DNA of 64,000 nt from the NCBI RefSeq assembly GCF_037975245.1, contig NC_092567.1, positions 15,018,876-15,082,875 of the forward strand, read 5' to 3'. The position numbers were made by a program, and so were the translations under genes. How positions within the stretch are numbered: the stretch's first letter is position 1; each line of letters opens with the position of its first letter. This DNA comes from Apostichopus japonicus. Taxonomy: Eukaryota; Echinodermata; Holothuroidea; Aspidochirotida; Stichopodidae. A model generated the notes under the pieces. That model worked only from the letters and a program-made list of their open reading frames with translations. It searched no databases and was not told the origin of the DNA. Shown here piece after piece: positions 1-29,581 of this stretch.

Positions 1-51
1 ACGATGGTGATGGCATGTGTGTGTTTGTGTGTGTGTATGTATGTGACACTT

Positions 52-490
52 GCTTGTAAACACGGTAACTCAAAATGTTAATGGTGGATTAACTTCATAC
101 TTGGTATGTGGATCCGTCTTATGGAGTACAAAAAGCCTATCGGTTTCTGTGAAGTTCAATGGTCATTTTGGGGCAACAGAGGTCAAAATCTGAAAACCTT
201 GTGAACACGACAACTCAAAAAGAACATCTTTGTTTAACTTCTCACATGGTAAGATTCAGCCTGTTGAGTAAAAGAACCATACTGATATTGGTGGAGGTCA
301 AAGGTCATATAAGATAAACATTTAAAGTGAAAGTCTGAAAATCTTGTAAACACGATAACACACGAATTGTATCTTTCTTGACCTTCATACTTAGTATGCA
401 GATCCAACTCGGTGAGTGCAAGAATCCTATTGAAATTGGTAGAGGTCAAAGGTCACACATGAGGTCAACAATCATCCAGGTCTGAAAAAA
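52..490. repeat. Divergent ~145-bp tandem repeat, three units
   Basis: Three diverged units begin near 52, 198 and 343 with a shared start (CTTGTRAACACG) and share a later GGTCA-containing segment. Units 2 and 3 each contain a perfect AGGTCA-A-AGGTCA direct repeat (295-307 and 443-455); unit 1 has a degenerate version near 153-165. No coding potential is seen. This lies upstream of the first visible nucleotidase exon and is probably intronic. Confidence 0.6.
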
Positions 491-1034
491 ACCTCGCGAT
501 GTCTCAAACGTTAATAGCTACAGTTAATCTGTGAATTCTCCAATGCTATGATTTTCGTTTGGTGCACCTCGGTTTGGTCAAATTCAGTTCAGTTTAGTTC
601 TGTGAAAAGGCTCTTTAGGTCTTCAACGAAACATACCGTCGATATTGAAGCATTTTGGTTTAAAAAAATTCTATACTGTAAAATCCTTATGAGAGAACGG
701 CAGTGGTTGATGCCCACAAGGGATTGCTACAAATCTATTCTTGTTCTCACTTAATTCTTGGACAAATATAGCTAACTTGCTACATTATATATTTGACAGT
801 TATTTTAAATTATCAGAGATTTGGGAAAACTTCACGCTATTTGGCCAGCTTTTGAAAATTCAAACCAATCGCGTGCACACATAATAACGCAGTAAGTCAG
901 TACATAATAATACTGTATTACAGTGTTAAGCTAAGAGAATACTATAGTTTAAATGCTGTTTTATGCTTTTCATAACAAACAAATCAATTGTTTTTTGTCT
1001 TCACTTTTCTGTATAAATTTGGGTAGTGGTGAAG
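491..1034. other. Non-coding stretch, probably intron
   Basis: Short open frames only, with no recognisable protein similarity, splice-flanked exon or repeat. Probably intron of the nucleotidase gene, whose earlier exons lie outside the window. Confidence 0.5.
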
Positions 1035-1470
1035 TGGAAGAGAGGGGGAGGGGATGGGAAGGGGTAATGGGGGGAGGGGTGGTGGTTGGTGTGGTACAAA
1101 AAACAAACGATAACCTAAAGCGGTCTATGCTGGTTGGTTAGTGGTGTGGTGTATCAAACATACTATAGTCTAAAGCGGTCTATGGTGGTGTGGTGGCGGT
1201 GTGGTGGTGGTGTGGTGTGGTGGTGTGTTGTGGTGGTGTGGGGTATGAAACATTCAATAGTCTCACGCGGTCTATGCTGGTTGGGTGGTGTGGTGGTGTG
1301 GTGTATAAAACATTCAATAGTCTGAAGCGGTCTATGCTGGTTGGGTATTTGGTGGTGTGGTGTATCAAACATACAATAGTCTAAAGCGATCCATGCTGCC
1401 GTTGGGTGGTTGGTGTGGTATCTAAAACAAACAATAGCTTAAAGCGGTTAATGCTGATAAAAAAACGGGA
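1035..1470. repeat. GT-rich ~60-bp minisatellite
   Basis: About six imperfect units each combine a TGGTGTGGTG run, a segment like AAACATWCAATAGTCT and a segment like AAGCGGTCTATGCTGG. Open frames through it on both strands are repeat artefacts (Trp/Gly/Val-rich or His/Thr/Pro-rich). Strand asymmetry is strong, G and T on +. Confidence 0.75.
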
Positions 1471-1657
1471 TTACAAACGTTGTATCTTAGAATCGAAATA
1501 AGCCATTGGTAGTGTGTACTTTACCTATATCCCTTACGAAACAATAGCTTGTTCTTTTCACTGCTTTTGTTCTGAGGCATATCATATATTTAAGCAGCAA
1601 AACAAAATTCATCATAGCGATATAATTAATTGCATTATTACGTCATATATCTTTCAG

Positions 1658-8492
<6,835 letters not shown>

Positions 8493-8654
8493 ATATTTTG
8501 ATGGGTACTCATTCCTGATCTGGGGGGTAGGGGAGGGGCGGAAGAGGATTCAATCAGGCAAGGGAGGCATAAATATCGATGGACACTGGGCATGCGACTT
8601 TGTAGTAAGGGGCAAACCACAATATTAAGAGCAAAATTTCAAACAAAAAAGATC

Positions 8655-9430
8655 CTACAGGTTATATATGATATGTTATTATATGCATAGCCTACATGTT
8701 ATATGTAATATGTTATTTTGTATAGCCTACAGTTTACATGTTATATGTTATTATGTATAGCCTACATGTTATATGTGATGTTATTATACATAAACTACAG
8801 GTGTTATGTTATTATATGCATAGACTACAGGTTAAATGTAATATGTTATTATGTATAGCCTACATGTTATATATAATATGTTATTATTCATAGCTTACAT
8901 GTTATATGTGATATGTTATTATGTATAGCCTATATGTGATATGTTATTGTGCATAGCCGACAGGTTACATGAATATGATATTAAGTATAGCCTACATGTT
9001 ATATGTGATGTTATGATACATAGCCCACAGGTTATATGTGATATGTTTTTATATGCATAGCCTACAGGTTATATGTAATATGTTATTATGTATAGCCTAC
9101 AGGTTATATGAATATGTATTATGCATAGCCTACATGTTATATGTGATATGTTATGATGCATAGCCTACAGGTTACATGAATATGATATTATGTATAGCCT
9201 ACACGTTATAAGTGATGTTATTATACATAGCCCACAGGTTATATGTGATATATTATTATACATAGCCTACGGGTTATATGCGATAAGTTATTATGCATAG
9301 CGTACAAGTTACATTTAATATGTTATTTTACACAACCTGCAAGTCATATGTGATATCTTATTATGTATAGGTTTTATGTAGATATGTTTTTATGTATAGC
9401 CTACAAATTATATAGGATATGTTGTTATAT
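8655..9430. repeat. Degenerate ~36-bp minisatellite
   Basis: About twenty imperfect units of the form TAGCCTACAGGTTATATG followed by TGATATGTTATTATGCA. Units vary in length and decay toward 9430. Intergenic, between the nucleotidase and the potassium channel gene. Confidence 0.8.
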
Positions 9431-11505
9431 ATATATAACTATAATACAGTTTTTATATAGTGCAGTATGACCGGTACAATTATGCTACAATGTATTTTGT
9501 ACACTATAATGTGATTTGTGTATATGACAGAAATCAACTACGGAAGCGATTAATTGCAGCAACTGAAAAGTTAACAGCCGTTATTTTAATATATTGATAA
9601 TTAATCATTATTTTATGATAACAATATTGATTACAATGTATCAAATTTATGCATATGCTACTTATATATGAATACATATAAATACATATACGAATACACA
9701 CACAAATACTCACTCCTCTTCTCGAAATATTATAACGTCATTTATTTTACCTCTTCCAAATTCGAATCGTCCCCTCCTCGTGAGTCAAGCCGTTTTGCCT
9801 AGCCTATGTGACGTCATTGTGCTTCGCCTAATCTTTCTTATCTGATGTTAATGAAAACAGCAACGTAAGTTAGACGAGTAAGCAAAAATACAACCCCCCC
9901 CCACCCCCCCCCCCCACAAACAACAACAACAACAGACAAAGAAACAAACGAAAACAACAGCACCCCTTCCCTGTGCATTGTTGCTAAAACAGAAGATCCG
10001 TAGATCCCCTTTGTTCGAAAATTGCTAAAACTTTCAAACTAAATTAGACAAATTAAATGTCCCAGTGAGGAAAAAACATGCCTCGTGGGCGTACTTAGAT
10101 GCCCCTTAAATAACATTTTCATGAGTTAAGCCCAAATTAATTTTGATACAGTTTGCTAGAAATTTAATCCTTCCAATTCAACCCCACCCCCCATTCCCAA
10201 CCTTCTCAAGCCAATTTATGCCGCTACGCTAAAATAAATAATCCTAAATAACTGAAAAATAAATAATAAATAATGATAATAAGAAGAAGAAGTTTAAAAA
10301 TGTAAATTATTATAATGAAAATGGATTAACCAGCGACAATTTGATCAAAGTTTTGAGCGATATCATAAGTATTAATGGTTGAGTAATCAATAGTGCATTA
10401 TGTCACAATAGCAGGTGCTGGTGTTCTGCACATGCGCACAAATATTTCAGGGCTGATCTGGGTAAAAGTTCTTGATTTCGTTATGAGTTGATAAGCCAAT
10501 TGAGCCGTAAAAAAAATAGACAAGGCAGGTTGTTAAACAGGAAGCGTTTTTCATCTATATACGGTTGTCTGGATAACAGAAGAAAAGCTGTTTTGTGACG
10601 AAATAAGGACAACGTTGGACAGTTAAAACATTTTTCAATGAGTACGTCGTCTATGCTATGCATTGGAGTAAAATAATTTTTGCTATTGGAAAAAAACAAG
10701 CTGTTTATTCAAGATCAGACAAATTTACAAACAAACAAATATTTTAATGGAAATTATTTTTCCTCCATTTTTTGGCCTTTTTTTTGGAAATAACTGTGAC
10801 AGGAATAACAAGATAACTTTTCTTTCTTGGATTGATAACCTAATCGTTTTGAAGTTTTCATTTTACTCCTTTTTTTACGGACGGAACACAATACCATTGT
10901 TATTGGGTATAACAGTGATTAAAATGGTCGAATCTGGTTGAAATATTCATATAGAAATTTATAAACATAGACGGACAGAAGTTGAAGTTTATCGTAAAAC
11001 GAAAGCACATTACTATTACATCGTGTCATACAGCTTCCCTCTGATAGCCAATAAATATGGCGAATGTTCACGCATTTTTCGTCACCTTATGTGCCAGTGC
11101 GGGAGAAATTTGCAGCCAAATTACTGTCAACTTCGAACATTATTTTTGATGTTGTTGATTAGATATTTTGGTCAAATTATATTAGAGATTCCACATACTT
11201 TCGTTTCGAAAAAAAGGATAAACAATTTGAAGCTAAATATTGAACACAATTTTATAAATTAATTCATGTAGTAAGAATTTAAGAAACTGTGTAAGGACGT
11301 TGTGTGTGGGTCTTCGTTTTAACGTTTTTGACGTTGTTATACTATTAGTCCAACCGGCTTGTTTTGAGGAAGACAAAATATCATGGATGCTTAGAAGTGT
11401 TTTTTGTTATGACGGTTCAAGAGAACATTAAGAGAGCTGGGAATACTAAATGGTTAACGTGACTGCGATATTTGTAAGAAGACTTGGTTTAAAGCAACCG
11501 TAGAT
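9431..11505. other. Intergenic and 5' flank of Kv gene
   Basis: AT-rich with a poly-C tract near 9893-9915 and one TGACGTCA at 9809-9816. No convincing coding exon. The proximal promoter and 5' UTR of the channel gene presumably lie here, but I could not place a TATA box or transcription start with confidence. Confidence 0.5.
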
Positions 11506-22831
<11,326 letters not shown>

Positions 22832-22956
22832 CACGTCATACTGACGTCATCTAAACTTATGACACCATGATATCCACTCTTTGAGCAGGATTCGTTTGGA
22901 ATGTTTTGTTTTAACCTTCAACGTCTATGTTGAATATTTTGATACCACAAACTTTC

Positions 22957-23077
<121 letters not shown>

Positions 23078-23097
23078 CTAGTATTGTTCGATACAGG

Positions 23098-23276
23098 TGA
23101 CAAACGCCTACAGTGGAATTACGATCTTCCTTACCGGTTTCGAACCTCTGGACATACAATCAGCGTCCATAGCCTAGTGGTTAGGGTGTCCGCGTACAGA
23201 GCGGGAGGCCCGTGGTTCGAATCCCGGTGGAGGCTGAAAGTTTTTTCACTGTTCTTGATTTTCCAACTCATTACGA
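23098..23276 (+). mobile_element. tRNA-derived SINE, family A, copy 1
   Basis: Contains a 72-nt tRNA-like segment (23163-23234): A-box TAGCCTAGTGGTTAGG, B-box GGTTCGAATCC, and acceptor ends GCGTCCA/TGGAGGC pairing at 6 of 7 positions. A shared 5' leader (CGCCTACAGTGGAATTACG) and a shared 3' tail extend homology to the inverted copy at 29817-29993, so this is a dispersed element and not a stand-alone tRNA gene. A TA microsatellite follows the 3' end. Confidence 0.8.
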
Positions 23277-23281
23277 TTTTC

Positions 23282-23282
<1 letters not shown>

Positions 23283-23316
<34 letters not shown>

Positions 23317-23338
23317 CATATATATATATATATATATA

Positions 23339-23382
<44 letters not shown>
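23283..23382. repeat. (TA)n microsatellite
   Basis: About 100 bp of TA with CA/GC interruptions, directly 3' of the SINE; it may have grown from the SINE tail. Confidence 0.95.
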
Positions 23383-23388
<6 letters not shown>

Positions 23389-23399
23389 GTGTGTGTTAT

Positions 23400-26300
23400 A
23401 CATGATAAATTGGTTATATACTACAAATATATTTATTAACATTGCATGATGATGTGGGTTTATGTATACGCCTATAATTCCAAGCAAATATCATACGCAG
23501 TAATAAATAAGGTGGGAGGATATGAGAACCCCCACACCCCACCCTCTCCCCTCCGCTCCAGCCAACAAAGAATCAATATTGGATTGATAACGCCAATTAT
23601 TTCATACAAATGACACACATGCCTTCATGGCTATACTCAGTTTAAATCATCCTGATGCATGCAAGTTCGACGACCTAAACATATTTTCCCCCACCCCCCC
23701 CCCCTCAACTTAAGAAAAGGGAAAATAAAATGACAGCCAAATTGTGACATCCATAAAAATATGGTGGCGTATGTCTTTGGTCATTACAAATGCACAACAA
23801 ATACAATGATGAGTAAAATAGTCTTTGTTTTACTCACAAAGAGACAAACGTCATGTACCTTGGAAATTGTCTCAATTGAATGACTAGAAAATGAAACCAG
23901 TTAAACTTTGAATTCGATTACTTTCGATATGTGGAGTAAAGGCTATGGCAAAGTAAACTCATTTTCACATGCTTATAGTTACCGTGTAAACTACATAGAA
24001 GTTCAAGCTACATATAAAATGAAAAACAACTAGAGTCAATTATTTATTATTATATCGAATAAGTACATATAAGTATATTTGCTTTTTGTGGACTCGAGCT
24101 GGCCTTATTGTTATAGAATTAACAGAAAATGCCATACCGTGACACTAATGATATTTACATCTATCTTCAATTTCACGTATATTATTATCGATTCAGTCTA
24201 AGATAATCTATTCAACGCCCACGTAGCAGTTTAAATATGACGATAATTGAAATGTATGCTAAAACTATATTTCACAGTAATATATGTTCAATTTTGCTTC
24301 AGGCGCGGATAAGGTGGGGGTGCTGGGGTGTATATGCCTACCCACAGCCTCCAGTTTAAACTCCCTAACACAAAAATGAAATCATGTTACTCATATAGCA
24401 GCCTTGCGTCCTGACCTTATGATGGATCTAATTATACTTTAATAAGCCATATAATTCATCATTTCGACGTCGGAAATTATTTATTATTTGTCATGTGCGT
24501 GCGAGGGTTGGAAGGGGGGGGGGTGACTCGGATTAAACGACCCCGGGGCTACATCCATCCTTTATAAATCCTGGGGCCACCCCTGTCTTTCACCGTGATG
24601 TCAGTCAAATCTGGTTGTGAACTATAATATCATTCTAACACAAAAGTTCTGTTTTATTTTAATTTAACGATTAATATAAATATACCGCAACTCTATTGTA
24701 GAAACACTTTAGAAATTTAACGGAACAATTCACATAATAATGATATCATGTTATAAAGTTGATTAAAAGAGAATACAATTATCAGAATGCCTGCGGTATA
24801 TTAAAATTTATTAGGTGGAAAAGAGTAGTCTAGATCATTTGCATATTAATTGTAGATAACCCGAAAAAAAGGAGCAAAAACTTTCACCAAAGTATATACA
24901 TATCCGTTTTATTACAGATTGAGAGAAACCAAATTCGTTTTGTAACGATATTTTTTGAGGGGAGGGGGGAGGGAAGTTTGCTTGTGGTAAGTTCAAATGT
25001 CATTTTCTATCAACTTGTATATCACTCATTGAAAAGTATGCTTTGGGTGAAGTTTTGTTTTGCATTTTTTTAGATTATCTATCAAATATATCTAATAAAT
25101 ATTAAGAAACTCTGGGCTATTCTTTGATATTCATAATCTTAAAAAGACCTCCCTGGTCGTTTGGCTAAGATTATGTAGATCATGCCCCACTCCATACACA
25201 CCCAGCACTTTCTCTCATAGCTATACGTAATTGCACAGACAGAGCAGAAATTATCTTTGCTCCATAGTTGTGTTGATAAATTGCTGATCTCAACCTCTTA
25301 ATTACTGCGTCGTTTATTCTTACAGTTATACGAGAAATAAGCTTTAAACAATATAGTGTCTTTACCAACATATCAAGGTGTTTTAATTAACCTTGTAGGT
25401 TCTTATTTTTATAAACATTATCGATCAGTTTTAAACTACTTGCTATAATTAAGGTATTGTTTCCATTGTTCAAATTTTATTGATAAGTTTCCAAGCAGCT
25501 TTCTATATAAAATGTCAATAAAAAGTAATTATATCATTTTAGTACTCATTGATTTTTTTTGCATTCCAACCTTTAACATGTGTAACGTTATTCAGTACAT
25601 GTAAAGATTATGGAACGCCAAATGAGACAACTGACATCATTATATGTCCATTCCAATAGTCCAGCTACGCATGCTCAGATCAGGATGGCATCATAACAAC
25701 GAAGACAAATCCTAGAAAATCGCAGACGTTCATACCGGAGGTTGTAATAACGGAGATATATTTTGTTGACAAAATGCTGCTTTTTAGCGGGAAAGGACGG
25801 AGTATGACGAGCGAACGGCGATATGTATGAAGCAAAAACTCGTAAAACATCGCACCCCCCCCCCCTTTCCGTTCCATTACTAAAAAGCAATAAAGACGAG
25901 TTATGCCTATTTTTATTCAAATTTAAGTGGTGAAGGGTGAGACAGAGAAGGGAAGGGACAAGAAAATTCGCCCGTCCGTCTATTCATCCAAAACTTGAAG
26001 GAACCTGCGAAATTTGCGTCTGGTTAGTCTTATACGCTTACAAAAGATACCACGATTGGTCATTCAAGAGAGGATACCTCCTCCCCACCCCCACCCCTCT
26101 CGCCCATCCCATCCAACCCACCGGATGAGTTAAGGAGATAAGCACACGATTTTTGTGTGTTTGGATGGCTGACATTTTCCCGCATAAAGAAAGCGTTGCA
26201 TTAAGTTAGGCTATAGAACTATAGTTAACGCTTATAATAATCGCAAGAATGGTTTCCATAGGAACAACGTAAACATTACAATGGTTGATCGATATCACCA

Positions 26301-27660
26301 AGACAGGATAGTTTATTGAAAGAATAGAACAAGGACACAGTTTAATGTACATTGTAATTTTATTACATATGTTCACAACAATTGGCATATTTTACAACCC
26401 CAGAAGAGAGATAGATAGAGAGAGAGAAAAACAATAATATTAATAAATTGCAGCAACAAAAGAAGAAAAAAATACAACGGTTTTTTTTCTTTTCTAAAGC
26501 CAAAATTATTGGAAGTTGTTGATAATGGAATTCGCTATGGAAACAAATATTAAAATAACACAAATGACAGCAATCCGAAAATAAAACAACACTGGTAGAC
26601 ACAAGACACCTTTATTTTGGGGGTTAGTACAAAGTGACGTCAATCTTACGTCATTTACGTTGCATATAATATGGTATTTTGTTTTTGTTTCATAAAACAG
26701 TTATTTACTTAAATTATGTTTAAATTTGCCTTGTCAAGTTCCCTAACACTTCTACTGCATCGCTGTTGTATTTTCTGTATTCGAATATTTCAGGTGATAA
26801 GATCATCACGGTACCAAATATAAGTGTATTTTTAACATTTTTTTGACAGTGCACTTCAAACACTTTTGGTAAGGTGATTACAGGTCAGGCAGGATTGGAC
26901 GAAGTGTAGGTAGGGGTGGAGGGGAGGGGGTGGAGGCATATGCGGTAGGCATGGTGGTGAGGTCTGAGGTCATTCAATGAATATTCAGGAGTAATGTGTT
27001 CTAACTTCATCAAGAAACTTTTACATAGGTTCTCAAGCCTGCCAATATTTTTAATGCATTTCATTAAGTATTCAGAAATGTGACAACAGCAGGCAAACAA
27101 TGGCTGACCAGATAGATAGATGCCAAAATAAATGAAACATTTTGCATTTTCAAATCTCGAGTGACTTGTCAAGTTGTTTACGAAGATAACGTAAGAAATG
27201 TATATGTCGTATTCTCTATCTCAGATCGAGAATATTTTTTCTTATCAAAGTCACTGAAAAGAGGAGCTCCTGCACCTTCTTGAAAATCTCTCAAAGGTCA
27301 ACCCCCCCCCCCCCCCAAAAAAAAACTGGGTTCATTATCAATCTCAGTTATGAAACAGCTTTTCACCATTAGTAGTAGCCAAACGAATGTCAAATAATAT
27401 TTAAACAATACAACTGACAAGGCTTAACAATAGCTTACGAATGTCTGTAAAGCAACGAGGACAATTTAGGTGGCGTTTTAATCATTAATCTCTTTAATCC
27501 AAAACTTGGTTGGATGAATGGTACTTGTATTCAACAAATAAGCTTATGCATTTTCAACATCATCTTCTTCCCTGACCACCCACTCCATCCATCGTCCTCC
27601 ACCCCTGGTCAACAGCCTCTTCAACAAAGAAACCCCCCTCCCCCCCAAAAAAGATAGAAA
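23400..27660. other. Intergenic region between Kv and SIKE/FGFR1OP2-like genes
   Basis: AT-rich with poly-G/poly-C tracts (about 23692, 24513, 25855, 27301). TATGGAACGCCAAA at about 25609 matches the end of the MITE at 17823, perhaps a decayed relative. One TGACGTCA at 26635-26642. No exon recognised. Confidence 0.5.
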
Positions 27661-27667
27661 AAGAAAG

Positions 27668-27895
27668 AAACTATATGATTATGCATGAGATAGAATGCAA
27701 AACTATATGATTATGCATGAGAGAGAATGCAAAACTATATGATTATGCATGAGATAGAATGCAAAACTATATGATTATGCATGAGAGAGAATGCAAAACT
27801 ATATGATTATGCATGAGAGAGAATGCAAAACTATATGATTATGCATGAGAGAATGCAAAACTATATGATTATGCATGAGATAGAATGCAAAACTA
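27668..27895. repeat. 32-bp tandem repeat, about seven copies
   Basis: Near-identical units of AAACTATATGATTATGCATG followed by AGAGAGAATGCA or AGATAGAATGCA; one unit is 2 bp shorter. High identity suggests a recent expansion. Intergenic, downstream of the SIKE/FGFR1OP2-like gene. Confidence 0.95.
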
Positions 27896-28030
27896 TCGGT
27901 CAAACGGTCCTGTCAGCAATTGAAATAACAGAGGCACACTGCCAAACTATATGCATAGTGTAAAAATGTTGCCTTTTTTTCATAATGAGTTAAAAAAGCT
28001 ACTGAATAGTCAAGAAATATAAAGTGTGAA

Positions 28031-28052
28031 ACTTCCACCGATAGGTGGAAGT
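28031..28052. other. Perfect 9-bp hairpin
   Basis: ACTTCCACC and GGTGGAAGT pair perfectly around a GATA loop. It lies about 555 bp past the stop of the - strand gene and may be in its 3' UTR. It could be a terminal relic of a small transposon; no wider symmetry was seen. Confidence 0.5.
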
Positions 28053-28606
28053 CTTATAGACAAACAGCAGGGATAAAGCCAATGTAACTTTTTTTTTCAT
28101 CGCTAACTAGACTGCTCGACAGTGAGTCTTGCGATGGTCTCGTTTGATTGGAAACAACATCGGTATTCTTTGCATTTTTTCAAAACCCTCTCGTCCCTCC
28201 GAAAACCCACCCTAGGGTTGTACACCATGGGTGTGTTCTAGCAAGAACAGGCATTGTGCAATAATTCTAATAGCCCTCCGTCCAGTCAGTCTGAAATATT
28301 TGCAGCATTCCATCATTTCACGGTCTAGCATTAAAATAACCCTCATGCTCTGCCGACGTTGACAAAATGTCTCACTACCGTTTGCACCGACCTCTGAGCT
28401 TACAAATGAAATATTCAGTTTACAGAATCTTCCAAGTTTATGAATTTATCTACCACTTAACTACCAGTCAACAAAAAACCATTCACACTGCTTAATAACA
28501 AAACTTACATTACATATTTAATTTATCACCTGAAAGAGTCGCTTCGCCTTTTTTTTAGGGGGAAAAAAAAATAGCGAAAAAGAAAGTGCAACCTCTGCTT
28601 CTTTGG

Positions 28607-29581
28607 TCATAAATGCGTTGAATCCATGTTGATAATATTCTGCTCCAGGAATTTCTCGGTGGCGTCGCCTCCCGATTCGGAAAGCTCGCTAGTGATGGAT
28701 AAAGTGTCCGCCTCTTTCAGGGTACCGACAGAGGATTGAGATGAAAGAGAGGACGTGTCAAAGTCCTCCGATGAACTATCGCCTTCTCCCGGGTTTCCAG
28801 AGTCTGAAAGCGTCTCCGTATTGCTCAGGATAGTCTGTGGGTTGGTGGTGTTGGTGGTGGGATCCACCCTGGTATCACCTGTTAATTTCTGTTCCATTGT
28901 CTTTGGTCCTGAAGTTTTACTATCGACTGAGTCTACTATTGTTCTACTACTACTACTACCAACACTACTACCCATCGACCAAGAGCCATGGTTATTGTTT
29001 TTGTTTGCACTTTCTGCATCAGAGGTTGCACCCGTAGCAGTCTCCTGTTTCTCGTCTCTGAGTTCACTTCCTCCTCCCTGTGCCATCAAGTCTAGCGTCC
29101 CACCTCCCCCAACTCTCGTCCCACCGCTGCCACCACTCTCCTCTCTTGTGTCTACTTCATCTACCGGGTTTGGTCTACTTGCCTTTGAACTATGGTCTCC
29201 CTGAGCTTCTACGGAAGTCTGTACCTTCTCCGATATAACGACTGCACCTTCTTGAGGCTCGGGATCGGGACTCTTTATCTCCACTTTGTTTGAAATTCCC
29301 AGTGTAGGTGAACTCAAAATGACAGTTCTGTTGTGAAGTATACTAGTCTGCTCCTTACTACTAGAATCGTCACTCTGGGCGGACTGCGGCGAAGAGGGTC
29401 CACTGACTACCGACTTGGCGACTGATTTGGTGATTCTTAACAGCTCTCTCAGTCCCTGGTTCTCATATTCTAATTTGGAGACCATTTCCTCCATCTGAAA
29501 GCAGTAAGACTCGTCGCTGGTGGCCGCCCTTTGCATGACCGCCGCCATCTCTAGGATTTTCTGAATGTACTGCGATGACTC
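28607..29581 (-). CDS. FGFR1OP2/SIKE1-like: SIKE/FGFR1OP2-like exon 4: coiled coil end and long tail
   Basis: Acceptor TTTCTTAG before 29581. First residues ESSQYIQKILEMAAVMQRA correspond to the family's DQITEMAAVM segment, then LEYENQGLRELLRITKS. From about residue 60 of the exon the sequence becomes low-complexity, with Ser runs, SGGSGGTRVGGGGT and a final EKFLEQNIINMDSTHL. The open frame of 324 residues to TAA is uninterrupted, which argues that the tail is truly coded. Long frames on the opposite strand are shadows. Confidence 0.88.
   Translation of the reverse strand, partial: ESSQYIQKILEMAAVMQRAATSDESYCFQMEEMVSKLEYENQGLRELLRITKSVAKSVVSGPSSPQSAQSDDSSSKEQTSILHNRTVILSSPTLGISNKVEIKSPDPEPQEGAVVISEKVQTSVEAQGDHSSKASRPNPVDEVDTREESGGSGGTRVGGGGTLDLMAQGGGSELRDEKQETATGATSDAESANKNNNHGSWSMGSSVGSSSSRTIVDSVDSKTSGPKTMEQKLTGDTRVDPTTNTTNPQTILSNTETLSDSGNPGEGDSSSEDFDTSSLSSQSSVGTLKEADTLSITSELSESGGDATEKFLEQNIINMDSTHL

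Noticed and set aside
23163..23234. Functional tRNA gene
   Set aside because: A and B boxes and acceptor pairing are present, but homology to an inverted copy extends well outside the tRNA-like part, and one acceptor pair is mismatched: a SINE.
27668..27895. CRISPR-like array
   Set aside because: Units are contiguous with no unique spacers, in a eukaryotic context: an ordinary tandem repeat.
28755..29204. 149-codon + strand ORF
   Set aside because: Antisense shadow of exon 4 of the SIKE/FGFR1OP2-like gene.
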